Assembly: GCF_037076465.1 (NCBI RefSeq)
Contig: NZ_AP028908.1
Coordinates: forward strand, 1,488,001-1,552,000
Direction of reading: 5' to 3'
DNA: 64,000 bases
Source: Pectobacterium araliae
GTDB taxonomy: Bacteria; Pseudomonadota; Gammaproteobacteria; Enterobacterales; Enterobacteriaceae
Shown: positions 28,267 to 37,019 of the stretch, one piece after another
How positions within the stretch are numbered: the stretch's first letter is position 1
Layout of the letters: each line of letters opens with the position of its first letter
Translations under genes and position numbers: made by a program
Notes under the pieces: model-generated
Told to the model about the DNA's origin: nothing
Databases searched by the model: none
Seen by the model: only the letters and a program-made list of their open reading frames with translations

Positions 28267-28704
28267 ATGGAGCATAAATTGAAATATTTGGCCCTGGCTA
28301 CAATATTATTTTCTCTATCACTTAGCGGATGCGCCATCACCGTCAGCGATTTAAAAAACAGCAAATCCTCCTTAGACGGGAGTTTCATTAGCAAGACGGG
28401 GTCCTCCGATACTTATAGAACCCTAAGGTATATGGCAAGGCAGTGTCTGGAATATGAGTCATATTCAGGAAATCCGGTCATCGTATTTAGCGAGTTTGAC
28501 GGTGAGCGTAAAGAAGGTGAGATCACTCAAAAATTTCTTTCAGAAGGACTGTTGATCAACAACACGCTAATTCAGATTGAAAGTCATGATGGTGACAAAG
28601 CTAAGATCAGCCTGTACACAACCAAGAATATTTTGAGTACGGGCATCAGGTCGCCAAAAGTGAGTGATATTAAGCGTTGGGCTGATGGCGATAGAATTTG
28701 CTAA
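28267..28704 (+). CDS. Small lipoprotein of unknown function
   Basis: A 145-residue predicted lipoprotein. The signal peptide ends in the lipobox LSGC (about residues 19-22; MEHKLKYLALATILFSLSLS precedes the Cys). The mature part has no recognised domain; two further cysteines (ARQCLE and the terminal DRIC) could form a disulfide. It starts 50 bases after the sensor kinase gene and on the same strand, so it may be co-transcribed with the two-component system and belong to its envelope response. An insertion sequence relic follows. Confidence 0.75.
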   Translation: MEHKLKYLALATILFSLSLSGCAITVSDLKNSKSSLDGSFISKTGSSDTYRTLRYMARQCLEYESYSGNPVIVFSEFDGERKEGEITQKFLSEGLLINNTLIQIESHDGDKAKISLYTTKNILSTGIRSPKVSDIKRWADGDRIC

Positions 28705-28804
28705 CACGACACTCTCGTACAACTCTGACCCTGACCCAAAATCCTGCTCCATTCAGAAACAGAATTCCGGCATGATAAACACTCCCTGAAAGGAGGTGGT
28801 GCCG

Positions 28805-29238
28805 ATGAAAAAGTCACGATCCACCTAAGAGCAGATTGTCTTTGCCCTGAAGCAGGCCGAACTGGGGACGTCCGTGCCGGACGTCTGCCGCAAGCTGGGC
28901 ATTTCGGATGCCACTTTCAATACGTGGCGTAAAAAATACGGCGGCATTTCTCCTTCGGAGCTGAAGCATATGCGGCAGCTCGAAGAAGAAAATCTGCGGC
29001 TGAAGAGGCTGGTTGCAGACCTCAGCCTCGATAAGGCCATGTTGCAGGACGTGCTGGCAAAAAAGAGCTGACGCTGGCACGCCTGCGCGAATGGGTTAGG
29101 GATTTACAGGCCCGATACGATGCCAGCGAAAGACAAATCTGTTTTGCGCTGCGGGTCAGCCTCAGCTCGCTCAGGTATCGTTCTGTTGCTGCCGATGACA
29201 GTGCGCTGCGCCTGCGCATCCGCATTTCCGTAATGTAA
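28805..29238 (+). pseudogene. IS3-family transposase relic (orfA with stop, orfB 5' fragment)
   Basis: orfA (28805-29071) encodes MKKSRST, then an in-frame TAA at codon 8, then EQIVFALKQAELGTSVPDVC and the helix-turn-helix KLGISDATFNTWRKKYGG with a leucine-zipper tail. orfB begins in the overlapping frame (ELTLARLREWVRDLQARYDA) but ends after about 55 codons at 29238, far short of the DDE domain. GGAGGTGG precedes orfA. The element is truncated on the right and inactive. Confidence 0.85.
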
Positions 29239-29606
29239 TTGGCGACTGAAAGTAAATAGAGAAATGAATGCTGCCATTAATGCATTCCTGTAAATGTCAC
29301 TTTTTTAGTTTTCAGTCCTTTTTTATTTATCACGCCGACTGCTTCACGGATAGTCAGCCAGTCAGGCGAACTATAGTTTGTATTTGATAGCGTTTGTTTT
29401 TTGATATAGTGGTTCTCCTCTATTTCTATTGTTTTTAAAAAATGCCATGAATTTCCCAGTTAAATTTATTTCATGGTGCCGGTATCTATTACGTTATGAA
29501 GTTTAGATTATATTAGCTTTGGGGGCTTCTTAGCGTTTCAGACCCCCCATGTCCGGCCTCATGTTTCGCAGTGGTTGAAAAGAAGAGCAAATACCCAGTT
29601 AAACTA
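29239..29606. other. Intergenic region between the IS3 relic and the SDR gene
   Basis: About 370 bases without an intact gene. A minus-strand frame (29277 to about 29400) encodes PDWLTIREAVGVINKKGLKT before a stop. It looks like a relic of a small DNA-binding protein but has no start codon. An inverted repeat with GGGGG/CCCCC arms lies around 29519-29550. Confidence 0.35.
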
Positions 29607-29637
29607 ATTCAATACTCAAACATTATTTGAGTTGAAT
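29607..29637 (-). terminator. Terminator of the SDR gene
   Basis: ACTCAAA-CATTA-TTTGAGT, extended by ATTCA/TGAAT with a two-base bulge, lies ten bases after the SDR stop. Confidence 0.6.
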
Positions 29638-29645
29638 GGACGAGA

Positions 29646-30452
29646 TTACATAAATCTGTCTGCTCCGCCTGATGCTTCGATTGTCTGTCCAGTAACAAAC
29701 TGATTCCTTCCAGAAAGCAGGAACGCAGTAATCGCAGCAATATCTTCAGGAAGTCCAAAGCGGCCCACAGGCGTTTTCTCTTTACCCAGTAATGCCATTA
29801 CCTCTTCGTCTGTTCTGTCATCCAGTTCAGGACGACGATTGCGGACATTCGGTAGCATATTCTGCGCCCAATTATCCGTCGCAACAGCGCCTACGCCGAC
29901 AGCATTGACCAGAATGCCATCTGGAGCCACGCTCAGTGCTAAACTACGTGTCAGGTTGTTGATAGCGGCGCTTAGTGCGTGTGAAACAGTAAGTTGCGGA
30001 TTAGGATAGATACCGCCAATGGATGAGATATTGACAATACGCCCCCAGTTTCGTTTCTGCATCCCCGGGATGATTGCCTTACAAAAACGTCGCATGGCGG
30101 AGAATTTGGTCTCAGTCATTATCTGCCAGTCTTCTTCCGAAGTGGTTAACAGCGTGCCCGCATGGGCTCTTCCGGCATTGTTCACCAGTAAATCTATACG
30201 CTGAAAAGCCTTTTCCGCTTGTTCAACCACTAAAGAAGGTAGTTTGGGATCAGTTACATCCCCGGCAACAGGCAGCACCGAAACACCGTATTTCTCTGAG
30301 ATTTTTTTCGCAGCAAGAATCAGCTCAGGTTCTCGTCTGGCCACCATGACTAAATGCACACCATTCACGGCCAATTCTTCACAAATGCTGAAACCAATTC
30401 CGGTACTGGCTCCAGTTACCAGAGCCACTTTTCCAGTCAGTTTTAAATCCAT
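29646..30452 (-). CDS. SDR-family oxidoreductase with altered catalytic motif
   Basis: A 268-residue short-chain dehydrogenase/reductase. The cofactor motif TGASTGIG is near the N-terminus, NNAG is in the middle, the serine strand is IVNISSIGG, and the C-terminus TGQTIEASGGADRFM is typical of FabG-like members. The usual YxxxK pair is not visible: where YxxxK-AA should stand before NNLTRSLAL the sequence is SHALSAA. Catalysis by the standard tetrad is therefore doubtful. GAGGAG lies before the ATG. It is divergent from an MFS efflux-type gene. A relic of a second copy lies at 24906-24969. The substrate is unknown. Confidence 0.85.
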   Translation of the reverse strand: MDLKLTGKVALVTGASTGIGFSICEELAVNGVHLVMVARREPELILAAKKISEKYGVSVLPVAGDVTDPKLPSLVVEQAEKAFQRIDLLVNNAGRAHAGTLLTTSEEDWQIMTETKFSAMRRFCKAIIPGMQKRNWGRIVNISSIGGIYPNPQLTVSHALSAAINNLTRSLALSVAPDGILVNAVGVGAVATDNWAQNMLPNVRNRRPELDDRTDEEVMALLGKEKTPVGRFGLPEDIAAITAFLLSGRNQFVTGQTIEASGGADRFM

Positions 30453-30624
30453 TTGTTGCTCCTCAAGTTAAGCACAGTAAATAACATGAGCAGTATTAGT
30501 AACAAATCTCTTTTTCAGGAGCTTGTGCATCAGAATTCAGATGTCTGAAAAAAGCGGTCAAAGAGTTAGGTGTCGCCTTTGCTTATACTCCAGACAATAT
30601 TGAGTTTAGTGCCAGGAGTGGTCA

Positions 30625-31812
30625 ATGCGTTCGGACAATCACGAGTTTTCTTCTACCAGGATTCTTATGCTGGCGATTATTTGCTGTATTGTTGTAGCGA
30701 ATATTTATTTTAATCAATCTGTCCTGAATTTGATTGCTGGGTCCTTTCCCAATGAATGGGGAGCGGTTTCTTTGATCCCCATGGCCACCCAGTTAGGCTA
30801 TGCGGTGGGCTTATTCTTTCTGATCCCCCTGGGCGATTATATTGAACGTCAGTGGCTTATCCTGCGTCAAGCGCAGGTGCTTTTCCTGGCACTGATCGGC
30901 ATGATGTTATCCCCAACGGCGACAGTGTTGGTGTTCTTCTCCTTCCTTACCGGGATGGCTGCAACAGTAGCTCAACAGATAGTGCCGCTTGCCGCCTCGC
31001 TCTCCAGAACTTCTGCACGAGGTAAAACCGTGGGTACGGTGATGAGCGGTGTCCTGGCAGGTATCCTTGCTGGTCGGGCTATCGGAGGCCTTATTGGTCA
31101 GTATTTCGGCTGGCGTGGCGTCTTTTTGTCCGGCGCGATCATGACATTGCTGGCTATATTTTTCATCTTACGCATTTTGCCTACTCAGTCGTTGTCAACG
31201 CCAAAGTTTAACTATCTTGCGGTATTACGTTCATTAGGACTGCTGTGGAAAAGCGAGCCGCAGGTGCGTGGTGCAACTCTTACACAAGCAATGCTGTTTG
31301 CCTCCTTCAGCGTGCTGTGGACTGTGCTTCCTTTCTGGTTAGCTCATCGCTACGATTACGGTGCAGGGGTCACCGGCACCCTGGCTGCTTTGGGGTTAAT
31401 CGGTATTCTGTGTGCGCCTCTGGCGGGAAGTTTCAGCGATCGTCAGGGACCATTCCGAATGGTTGTTTTTGGTGTGATACTCATGCTGCTAGCCTGGGCT
31501 GTTTTTTGGGGATGGAACAGTATGGTGGGTATGGTGGTGGGCATTCTACTACTGGATGCGGGTGAGCAATGTGTACTGATAGCTAATCAGCACACGATTT
31601 ATTCTTTGCGTCCGGATGCCAGAAACCGTCTTAATACATTATTTATGTGCGTTATGTTTATTGGCGGAGCATGTGGCTCACTGACTGCCACCTGGTTATG
31701 GGAGACAACTCATAGCTGGACGCTGATTTCTTCAGCAGGGGCCGGACTCGTGATCATGGGGATGTTGATAGCCGTAAGACGTAAATATTCAGGCCCCTAT
31801 TCGGGCACATAG
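30625..31812 (+). CDS. MFS transporter (efflux type)
   Basis: A 395-residue major facilitator transporter with about 12 membrane segments. The loop 2-3 motif is GLFFLIPLGDYIERQ (a variant of GxLaDrxGrr), and GVLAGILAGRAIGGLIGQYFGWR in segment 5 matches the antiporter motif C-like region of drug/sugar efflux proteins. AGGAG lies seven bases before ATG 30625. It is divergent from the SDR gene, and its last 24 bases overlap the end of the convergent ATPase-regulator gene. Export of a small molecule modified by the SDR is plausible, but the substrate is unknown. Confidence 0.88.
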   Translation: MRSDNHEFSSTRILMLAIICCIVVANIYFNQSVLNLIAGSFPNEWGAVSLIPMATQLGYAVGLFFLIPLGDYIERQWLILRQAQVLFLALIGMMLSPTATVLVFFSFLTGMAATVAQQIVPLAASLSRTSARGKTVGTVMSGVLAGILAGRAIGGLIGQYFGWRGVFLSGAIMTLLAIFFILRILPTQSLSTPKFNYLAVLRSLGLLWKSEPQVRGATLTQAMLFASFSVLWTVLPFWLAHRYDYGAGVTGTLAALGLIGILCAPLAGSFSDRQGPFRMVVFGVILMLLAWAVFWGWNSMVGMVVGILLLDAGEQCVLIANQHTIYSLRPDARNRLNTLFMCVMFIGGACGSLTATWLWETTHSWTLISSAGAGLVIMGMLIAVRRKYSGPYSGT

Positions 31813-34563
31813 CGCCATAGCATTTCTTACATCCGTCGCATTGTCTGAGTCATCAACATCATGTAAAGCGTCCTGTATCAATTGTTTAGCAGCCCATTTT
31901 TCCCCGGCTTCAGCCTGCAATGTCGCCAATGAATAAGCAATACGGAGGGCCCAGCCATGAGCCTGTTGCTGGCGCGCTTTGTCCAGAGCCTGCTCCAACA
32001 GCAGGCGTTGCTCCTGAGGAGGTAATTGAGTGGCAAAAAGACGCATCAGCTCAGGAGTGCACCAGTTTTCATGATCCTGGCGGGCGGTTCTCAGCGATAA
32101 CCCGATATCAATTTCTGACAACAAGGGGGAATATTGCCAGTCTAATCCCATCGCCCGCAACGAGCTAAACAGTATGGTTTGACTAACATCGGTATGACTG
32201 AACTGTTTGGCCCAAACAAGAAACAGCTCGCCGTATGTCTTCCAGAAATACAAATCATGCCTTTCTGCCAGATGAATAAGCCAGTTTGCGGCCCTTATAA
32301 CCCAACGTGGATTACGATCCAGTGCCGCTGTCATACAAGCGCCTTCAGCGAGTGCACAGCAAAGAGAACAGACATGCTGCAAACGAGCGGCTTTTTTAAC
32401 AGCGCGCCATGCCATCTGTTTCGCGGCCTTATACTCACCCTGTAACCACAGTAAACGAGACAGAAAGGCCTGACCGGCGGTCTCTTGATCAAGACCAAAA
32501 CGGAAAGAGTGACTTAATTCGCCATGTTCATACCAGTCAAGAGATTGCTGGAGATAATCACGCCCGACGTCATGACGCCCCAAAAAATGCAGGGATACAC
32601 CAAGAATACGCAGCCCGGTTGCCATCGCCTCCTCGTCACTAATGGACCGTGCTAGCTCGCACATCGATTGCGCATGCTCAAGCGCTTTATCCAGCTCGCC
32701 AGTACGGAGATAATACAACCATAATCCGTAATGAGCCTGTAAACGTATTTCTTTGTCGTCGAGCTTTTCTGCAAGTGCCAGCGCGGTTTTCCAGGCTGAA
32801 TGTGTTTCAGGCGTAGGGCCTTTTGCCCAGGTTGACGCCTTACCTGCTACAGCGCTGAGATTCATTCTCTGGCGTAGCGTTAATATTACCCGAGAAGTAT
32901 TTTCATAAAGCAGAGGATAGATATGGCGCTGACATTCATCGTAGAGTGAATATTCAATCCAAAAAGGGGTCATCGCTTGTAAGATCTCAAGTCCCTTAGA
33001 AGAATCGGCCCCCTCAGCCAACGTTTGCTGTAATACACTCCGCAAATCATTAAGCATATGGCTATAACGTTCACGCCACTGTCCCGTTGGCAGTATAAAC
33101 CAATCACCTTGGGCCTCTTCTACCAGAACTTTATAATAACCGGCAAAACGGGCCTCAAGACCAGTATATTCACCCTGTTGTCTGAGTTTATCGCATACGA
33201 ACTGGCGCATGGTTTCCAGCAGGCGGAAACGGGTCTCTGGTACCTGAGTACTGACCTGAATCAGGGATAAAGACAGCAATCTTTGCAGATCGTCAACAAC
33301 CTGCCAGCGATGCTTGTCTTTAATAAGCAGAAAGTCGCTTACTGATTTCACACTGAACATATCGGTATAGATCCCCAGAGAGCAAAATAATCGTTGTTCA
33401 CGTGTATTGAGTAACTGATAAGTCCACTCCAGCGTGGTCAGTATTTTCTGATGTCTGGGCACCAGAGAGCTGTGCGTATTGCTCAGTAGCTGGAAACGGT
33501 CTTCCAGTCGGCTATAGATCTCTTTGACACTCATGACTGGCAGACGGGAGGCCGCAAGTTCGATCGCCAACGGCAGACCGTCAAGATGACGGCATAATTC
33601 GCCAATCAACGACAGTTCGCTGGCTGATGGATGGAAATTATGTCGGTTGGCCTGCCCGCGTTCGATAAAGAGGCGGACACTGTCAAAAGTCAGTAACTCG
33701 TGGGTATCAGCCTCTTCGCTCTCAGGAACTTGTAATGGCGGTAGTAGATATTGTTGCTCGCCGGCGACCTGTAACGCTACCTGGCTGGTCAACAACAGTT
33801 TGATATGGGGAGCCAGGTGCAGGAGCAACGTAATCACTGGTTGCAGTTCACTAATGACATGTTCACAGTTATCAATCAGCAGTAAACATCGACGTCGTGC
33901 AAGCTGTTGCCGTAAATCGGCATCATTATGAATGGCAGCTAATGGAAGATGGAGCGCTTGTGAAATAACAGATAGCAAGCTAGATGCTTCGGTGATATGC
34001 GCCAGTTCAGCCACACATATTCCATCAGGAAAATGCGAGTGTGTAAGGCTGACGACTTCCCATGCCAAACGAGTCTTACCCACGCCCCCTGAGCCTGTAA
34101 TCGTCACCAGACGGTATTGATCTAATAAGACGCATAATTCCTGCACAGCTTTATCACGCCCCAGAATCGACGCTAGAAAAGGGGTAACAACGGGCTCAGG
34201 TATTTCTGATTTAGAGAGCGGTTCAGTTGGCAGTTTGTTGATATTAAAGCGATAACCACAACCAAATTCAGTAATCAGTAGATGGCGTTCATGACCCAGT
34301 ATGCGGCGTATAGCTGAAATTTGTGCCTGAAGATTATTTTCTTCGACGATTTCATTTCCCCACACTTGAGTCAGTAAAGATTCTTTACTTACCGCTTTAC
34401 CTCCAGCACTCACCAGAACAACCAGAACATCAAAAGCTCTGGCAGAAATTCTTACCGGCTTACCCCGATGTAACAGAATTCTTAGCTGTGGCCAGATTTG
34501 CCAGTCAGCAAAGTGAATCTCATCAATTGATATCTTGGTGTTGAGATCTTCTGTTTTGAGCAT
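31789..34563 (-). CDS. Large winged-helix/STAND ATPase transcriptional regulator
   Basis: A protein of about 924 residues. Residues 20-110 form an OmpR/CadC-type winged helix (RISARAFDVLVVLVSAGG, ENNLQAQISAIRRILG, GCGYRFNIN). It is followed by a STAND/NB-ARC-like ATPase with Walker A TGSGGVGKTRLAWE, Walker B RCLLLIDNCEH and the LDGLPLAIELAASRL motif, then a long TPR-like alpha-helical region to the C-terminus. This architecture belongs to signal-gated activators of the AfsR/LAL-like type. The signal and targets are unknown; the adjacent SDR and MFS genes are obvious candidates. The gene is intact. ATG 34563 is preferred over GTG 34566. Confidence 0.88.
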   Translation of the reverse strand: MLKTEDLNTKISIDEIHFADWQIWPQLRILLHRGKPVRISARAFDVLVVLVSAGGKAVSKESLLTQVWGNEIVEENNLQAQISAIRRILGHERHLLITEFGCGYRFNINKLPTEPLSKSEIPEPVVTPFLASILGRDKAVQELCVLLDQYRLVTITGSGGVGKTRLAWEVVSLTHSHFPDGICVAELAHITEASSLLSVISQALHLPLAAIHNDADLRQQLARRRCLLLIDNCEHVISELQPVITLLLHLAPHIKLLLTSQVALQVAGEQQYLLPPLQVPESEEADTHELLTFDSVRLFIERGQANRHNFHPSASELSLIGELCRHLDGLPLAIELAASRLPVMSVKEIYSRLEDRFQLLSNTHSSLVPRHQKILTTLEWTYQLLNTREQRLFCSLGIYTDMFSVKSVSDFLLIKDKHRWQVVDDLQRLLSLSLIQVSTQVPETRFRLLETMRQFVCDKLRQQGEYTGLEARFAGYYKVLVEEAQGDWFILPTGQWRERYSHMLNDLRSVLQQTLAEGADSSKGLEILQAMTPFWIEYSLYDECQRHIYPLLYENTSRVILTLRQRMNLSAVAGKASTWAKGPTPETHSAWKTALALAEKLDDKEIRLQAHYGLWLYYLRTGELDKALEHAQSMCELARSISDEEAMATGLRILGVSLHFLGRHDVGRDYLQQSLDWYEHGELSHSFRFGLDQETAGQAFLSRLLWLQGEYKAAKQMAWRAVKKAARLQHVCSLCCALAEGACMTAALDRNPRWVIRAANWLIHLAERHDLYFWKTYGELFLVWAKQFSHTDVSQTILFSSLRAMGLDWQYSPLLSEIDIGLSLRTARQDHENWCTPELMRLFATQLPPQEQRLLLEQALDKARQQQAHGWALRIAYSLATLQAEAGEKWAAKQLIQDALHDVDDSDNATDVRNAMALCARIGA

Positions 34564-34652
34564 CACGAACTCTCGGTATGGAGTAAGCCATTTCTAACGA
34601 AAGTGGTCATCAGAATCAGGCTACATGTTGAATGTGCTGCATCGGCGTATCA

Positions 34653-35178
34653 CTATTCAATACCACTTTTACCGTTAATGCTTATAAAGCCAATAGTGCT
34701 ATGTGGCATAGCTTTGCGATCAAGCTGGTTATTGCCATCAGGCCTGGCTGGAAAAGCACCCGCATGGATAATCATTCGACCAGGGATTAACCTACCAATA
34801 GCAGCGTGTGTCCATAGAACATTTAAATAATGGTGGTACGGGATGCCAATGCCAGGACTGATGGCGGTTTTTACAGTCTTATCTCATCGGCGCTAACAGC
34901 CACAGACAGCGGAAGCGGACTCGATACCATTACCATAATCGGGTCATATTGACGAATGATCCGTGCTGACAATGAGGCGACGACTGGCGCATGCATCATT
35001 ATTGCAAGCACTGTGGGGGATTCCGATGCCGCCATTGCGATATCTGGTTCCATATCCGTCGCTTGCAACACATCTTCCAGGCAACATTTTCGATGGTTTT
35101 GCGTGTTTCCTGCGAAGGTATATTTTCCTGCGCTGTTGCCTTTAAGGAACATAGCAACCCTGAGCCTTTGTCACTCAT
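34653..35178 (-). pseudogene. Frameshifted gene of unknown family downstream of the EamA transporter
   Basis: Three minus-strand frames read like one protein broken by shifts. MSDKGSGLLCSLKATAQENI is followed in a second frame by MAASESPTVLAIMMHAPVVA, ASLSARIIRQYDPIMVMV and PLPLSVAVSADEIRL. A third frame gives TAISPGIGIPYHHYLNVLWT, AAIGRLIPGRMIIHAGAF and GFISINGKSGIE before a TAG at 34653-34655. The family was not recognised. It starts right after the EamA gene on the same strand and would be the third gene of the rpiR-eamA unit. Confidence 0.5.
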
Positions 35179-35201
35179 AGTATTGGTATCCAACGGAGCG
35201 A

Positions 35202-36059
35202 TCAAAGGCTAATCATTGCTATGCCGGACAGCACCACTAATGCACCGGCAATCCGGCGTGCCAGATGATTTTCACGAAACAGCCAGTACGAAAGAAGAGA
35301 GCCGATAATAATGGATGTTTCCCTGAGAGGAGCGACGAGTGCAAGTGGCATGCTCTGCATGGCTGTCAGTACAAGGATGTAGGCAAGTGGAGAGCATACA
35401 GCAATGATAAGGATTGGGATGATATCCACACGTAAAGTAGTTGAAATTCGATACCGTCGTCGCATCGCACCAGGGGTAAGAATCAGACTCTGTAGCAAGA
35501 GTGTGCTGGCGTAATAGCTCACTGGATCCAGACGCAGAGAGATTACCGAATAACCGTCCCAGAGGGTATAGCCAGCGATGGCGGCGCCTGTCGCTGCTCC
35601 CCATAGCATTCCTTGTCGTGGTTGATTCCCGCTCCTGAACGGATTGCCAGTAACGACAAAAATACCTGCGATAACGAGAAGCGCGCCGAGTAAAGCGCTT
35701 ACTGAAAGATGTTCACCCATGAGCAGGGTTGCAAACAGTATTGTCAGAACCGGTCCGCTCCCCCGGGCAATCGGATAAACAACACCAAGTTCGGCGCGTT
35801 CGTAGCCAGCCTGCAAGATTAGAGAATATGCGATATGAAGCGCAGACGAGATAACTGCGCCGACGGCGAGTCGCCAGTCGAACGTTTGTTGTCCATCAAC
35901 TATCAGAATGAGGCTGATCGGACCCCACAGCAGTGCTGAGGCACAGCTGTAGGCCCAGACGAACACAAGTGTGTCTTCCTTCTTGTATTTTGAGGCTATA
36001 TTCCATACCGCATGAGCTACCGCAGCAGTAAGAATCATTGCCACTGCGCTTAACTGCAT
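35202..36059 (-). CDS. EamA/DMT-family transporter
   Basis: A 285-residue inner membrane transporter of the drug/metabolite superfamily with two EamA repeats and about ten membrane segments. Typical stretches are AHAVWNIASKYKK at the N-terminus, LGVVYPIARGSGPVLTILFA ending the first repeat, and PLALVAPLRETSIIIGSLLS in the second. Its ATG overlaps the stop of the RpiR-type regulator gene (TGATG), so the two are co-translated. An exporter or importer of a small metabolite under RpiR control is likely; the substrate is unknown. Confidence 0.88.
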   Translation of the reverse strand: MQLSAVAMILTAAVAHAVWNIASKYKKEDTLVFVWAYSCASALLWGPISLILIVDGQQTFDWRLAVGAVISSALHIAYSLILQAGYERAELGVVYPIARGSGPVLTILFATLLMGEHLSVSALLGALLVIAGIFVVTGNPFRSGNQPRQGMLWGAATGAAIAGYTLWDGYSVISLRLDPVSYYASTLLLQSLILTPGAMRRRYRISTTLRVDIIPILIIAVCSPLAYILVLTAMQSMPLALVAPLRETSIIIGSLLSYWLFRENHLARRIAGALVVLSGIAMISL

Positions 36060-36943
36060 CAAAATATATCCGGTAAATCAATGCCCGCCCGTTCAGCACG
36101 GCGACTTTGTTCTTTATCCCGCAGAGTGAGGGTTGCGACCAGCGTATCAATAACGACGAGCTGAGCAAGCCGACTCCCCGCAGCGGCCATCTGTGCCGGT
36201 AGAGGCACTCCGCCAACAACAAGCGAAACATTGGCGAGTGTCGCCAGTGGAGTTTCGTACTGGTTAGTTATTGCGATAAGCGATGCTCCGGCCGAGGATG
36301 CGGCATCAGCGACGGCGAGTGTGGATGATGTGCGACCTGTTGAACTGACGACGACCATGACGTCGCCTGGACCGAGGAGACGGGCAGCAATCATCGCTGA
36401 TAAATAATCCTGGATACTGATGGTTATCACACCCGCCGTCCGCAGACGAAAGACAGCATCAGCGGCAACCGTCGAAGAGGGGCCAGCACCAAATGCAAAT
36501 ACCTGGCGTGCACTCCGGATTAAATCGACCGCCTCATCAAGGGCGGAGATTTCGATAGCACCGCTGAGCGCAGTCAGTGCATCTACACCAGCACGAACTG
36601 ATGTTTCCAGCACCGATGCCAGCGTCGCATCCGCTGTAAGACGTTCAGGCGGTGCAAAGAACCGGGCAGTACCACGAGCCCGGGCAATCTCTATCTTAAG
36701 TTCAGTGAAGCCAGTGAACCCGATCGCTCGCGCAGCGCGTATCACTGTCGGCGGTGATACACCTGCACGGGTGGCAACCTGGGCTGTCGTGCTTGCACCG
36801 ACAAATAAAGGATCGGTAAGCAGGAGATCGACAACTTTCGCCTCACTTGCAGCGAGGTCGCCGCTTCGGGCGTGAATGCTGCCAAGCCATTGCTGTAACC
36901 GCTGCTCGCCCTCTGAAATTCTATTACCAATTTCTTTTTTCAT
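36059..36943 (-). CDS. MurR/RpiR-family transcriptional regulator
   Basis: A 294-residue regulator with an N-terminal RpiR helix-turn-helix (TAQVATRAGVSPPTVIRAAR, residues about 50-75) and a C-terminal SIS sugar-phosphate-binding domain (FAFGAGPSSTVAADA, VMVVVSSTGRTSSTLAVADA, LIAITNQYETPLA). ATG 36943 starts the conserved part; the open frame runs further upstream without family similarity. A perfect 16-bp palindrome abuts the start codon and is the probable autoregulatory operator. It is divergent from a PanE-like gene and overlaps the EamA gene. The GC-rich codon usage of this cluster differs from the AT-rich neighbours. Confidence 0.9.
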   Translation of the reverse strand: MKKEIGNRISEGEQRLQQWLGSIHARSGDLAASEAKVVDLLLTDPLFVGASTTAQVATRAGVSPPTVIRAARAIGFTGFTELKIEIARARGTARFFAPPERLTADATLASVLETSVRAGVDALTALSGAIEISALDEAVDLIRSARQVFAFGAGPSSTVAADAVFRLRTAGVITISIQDYLSAMIAARLLGPGDVMVVVSSTGRTSSTLAVADAASSAGASLIAITNQYETPLATLANVSLVVGGVPLPAQMAAAGSRLAQLVVIDTLVATLTLRDKEQSRRAERAGIDLPDIF

Positions 36944-36959
36944 ATGTAATATATTACAT
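36944..36959. promoter_or_regulatory. Perfect palindrome ATGTAATATATTACAT, probable RpiR operator
   Basis: A 16-bp perfect inverted repeat directly before the rpiR-type start codon, 61 bases upstream of the divergent panE-like gene. Position and symmetry fit an operator controlling both units. Confidence 0.65.
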
Positions 36960-37019
36960 TCCCTTTGTGAAGGGCACAACCACCACGTAAGTCGATTCTG
37001 TTGCAAGGAGTCCGCATTC

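Noticed and set aside
29277..29407. Minus-strand frame PDWLTIREAVGVINKKG as a gene
   Set aside because: It has no start codon or ribosome-binding site in frame; noted only as a possible relic.
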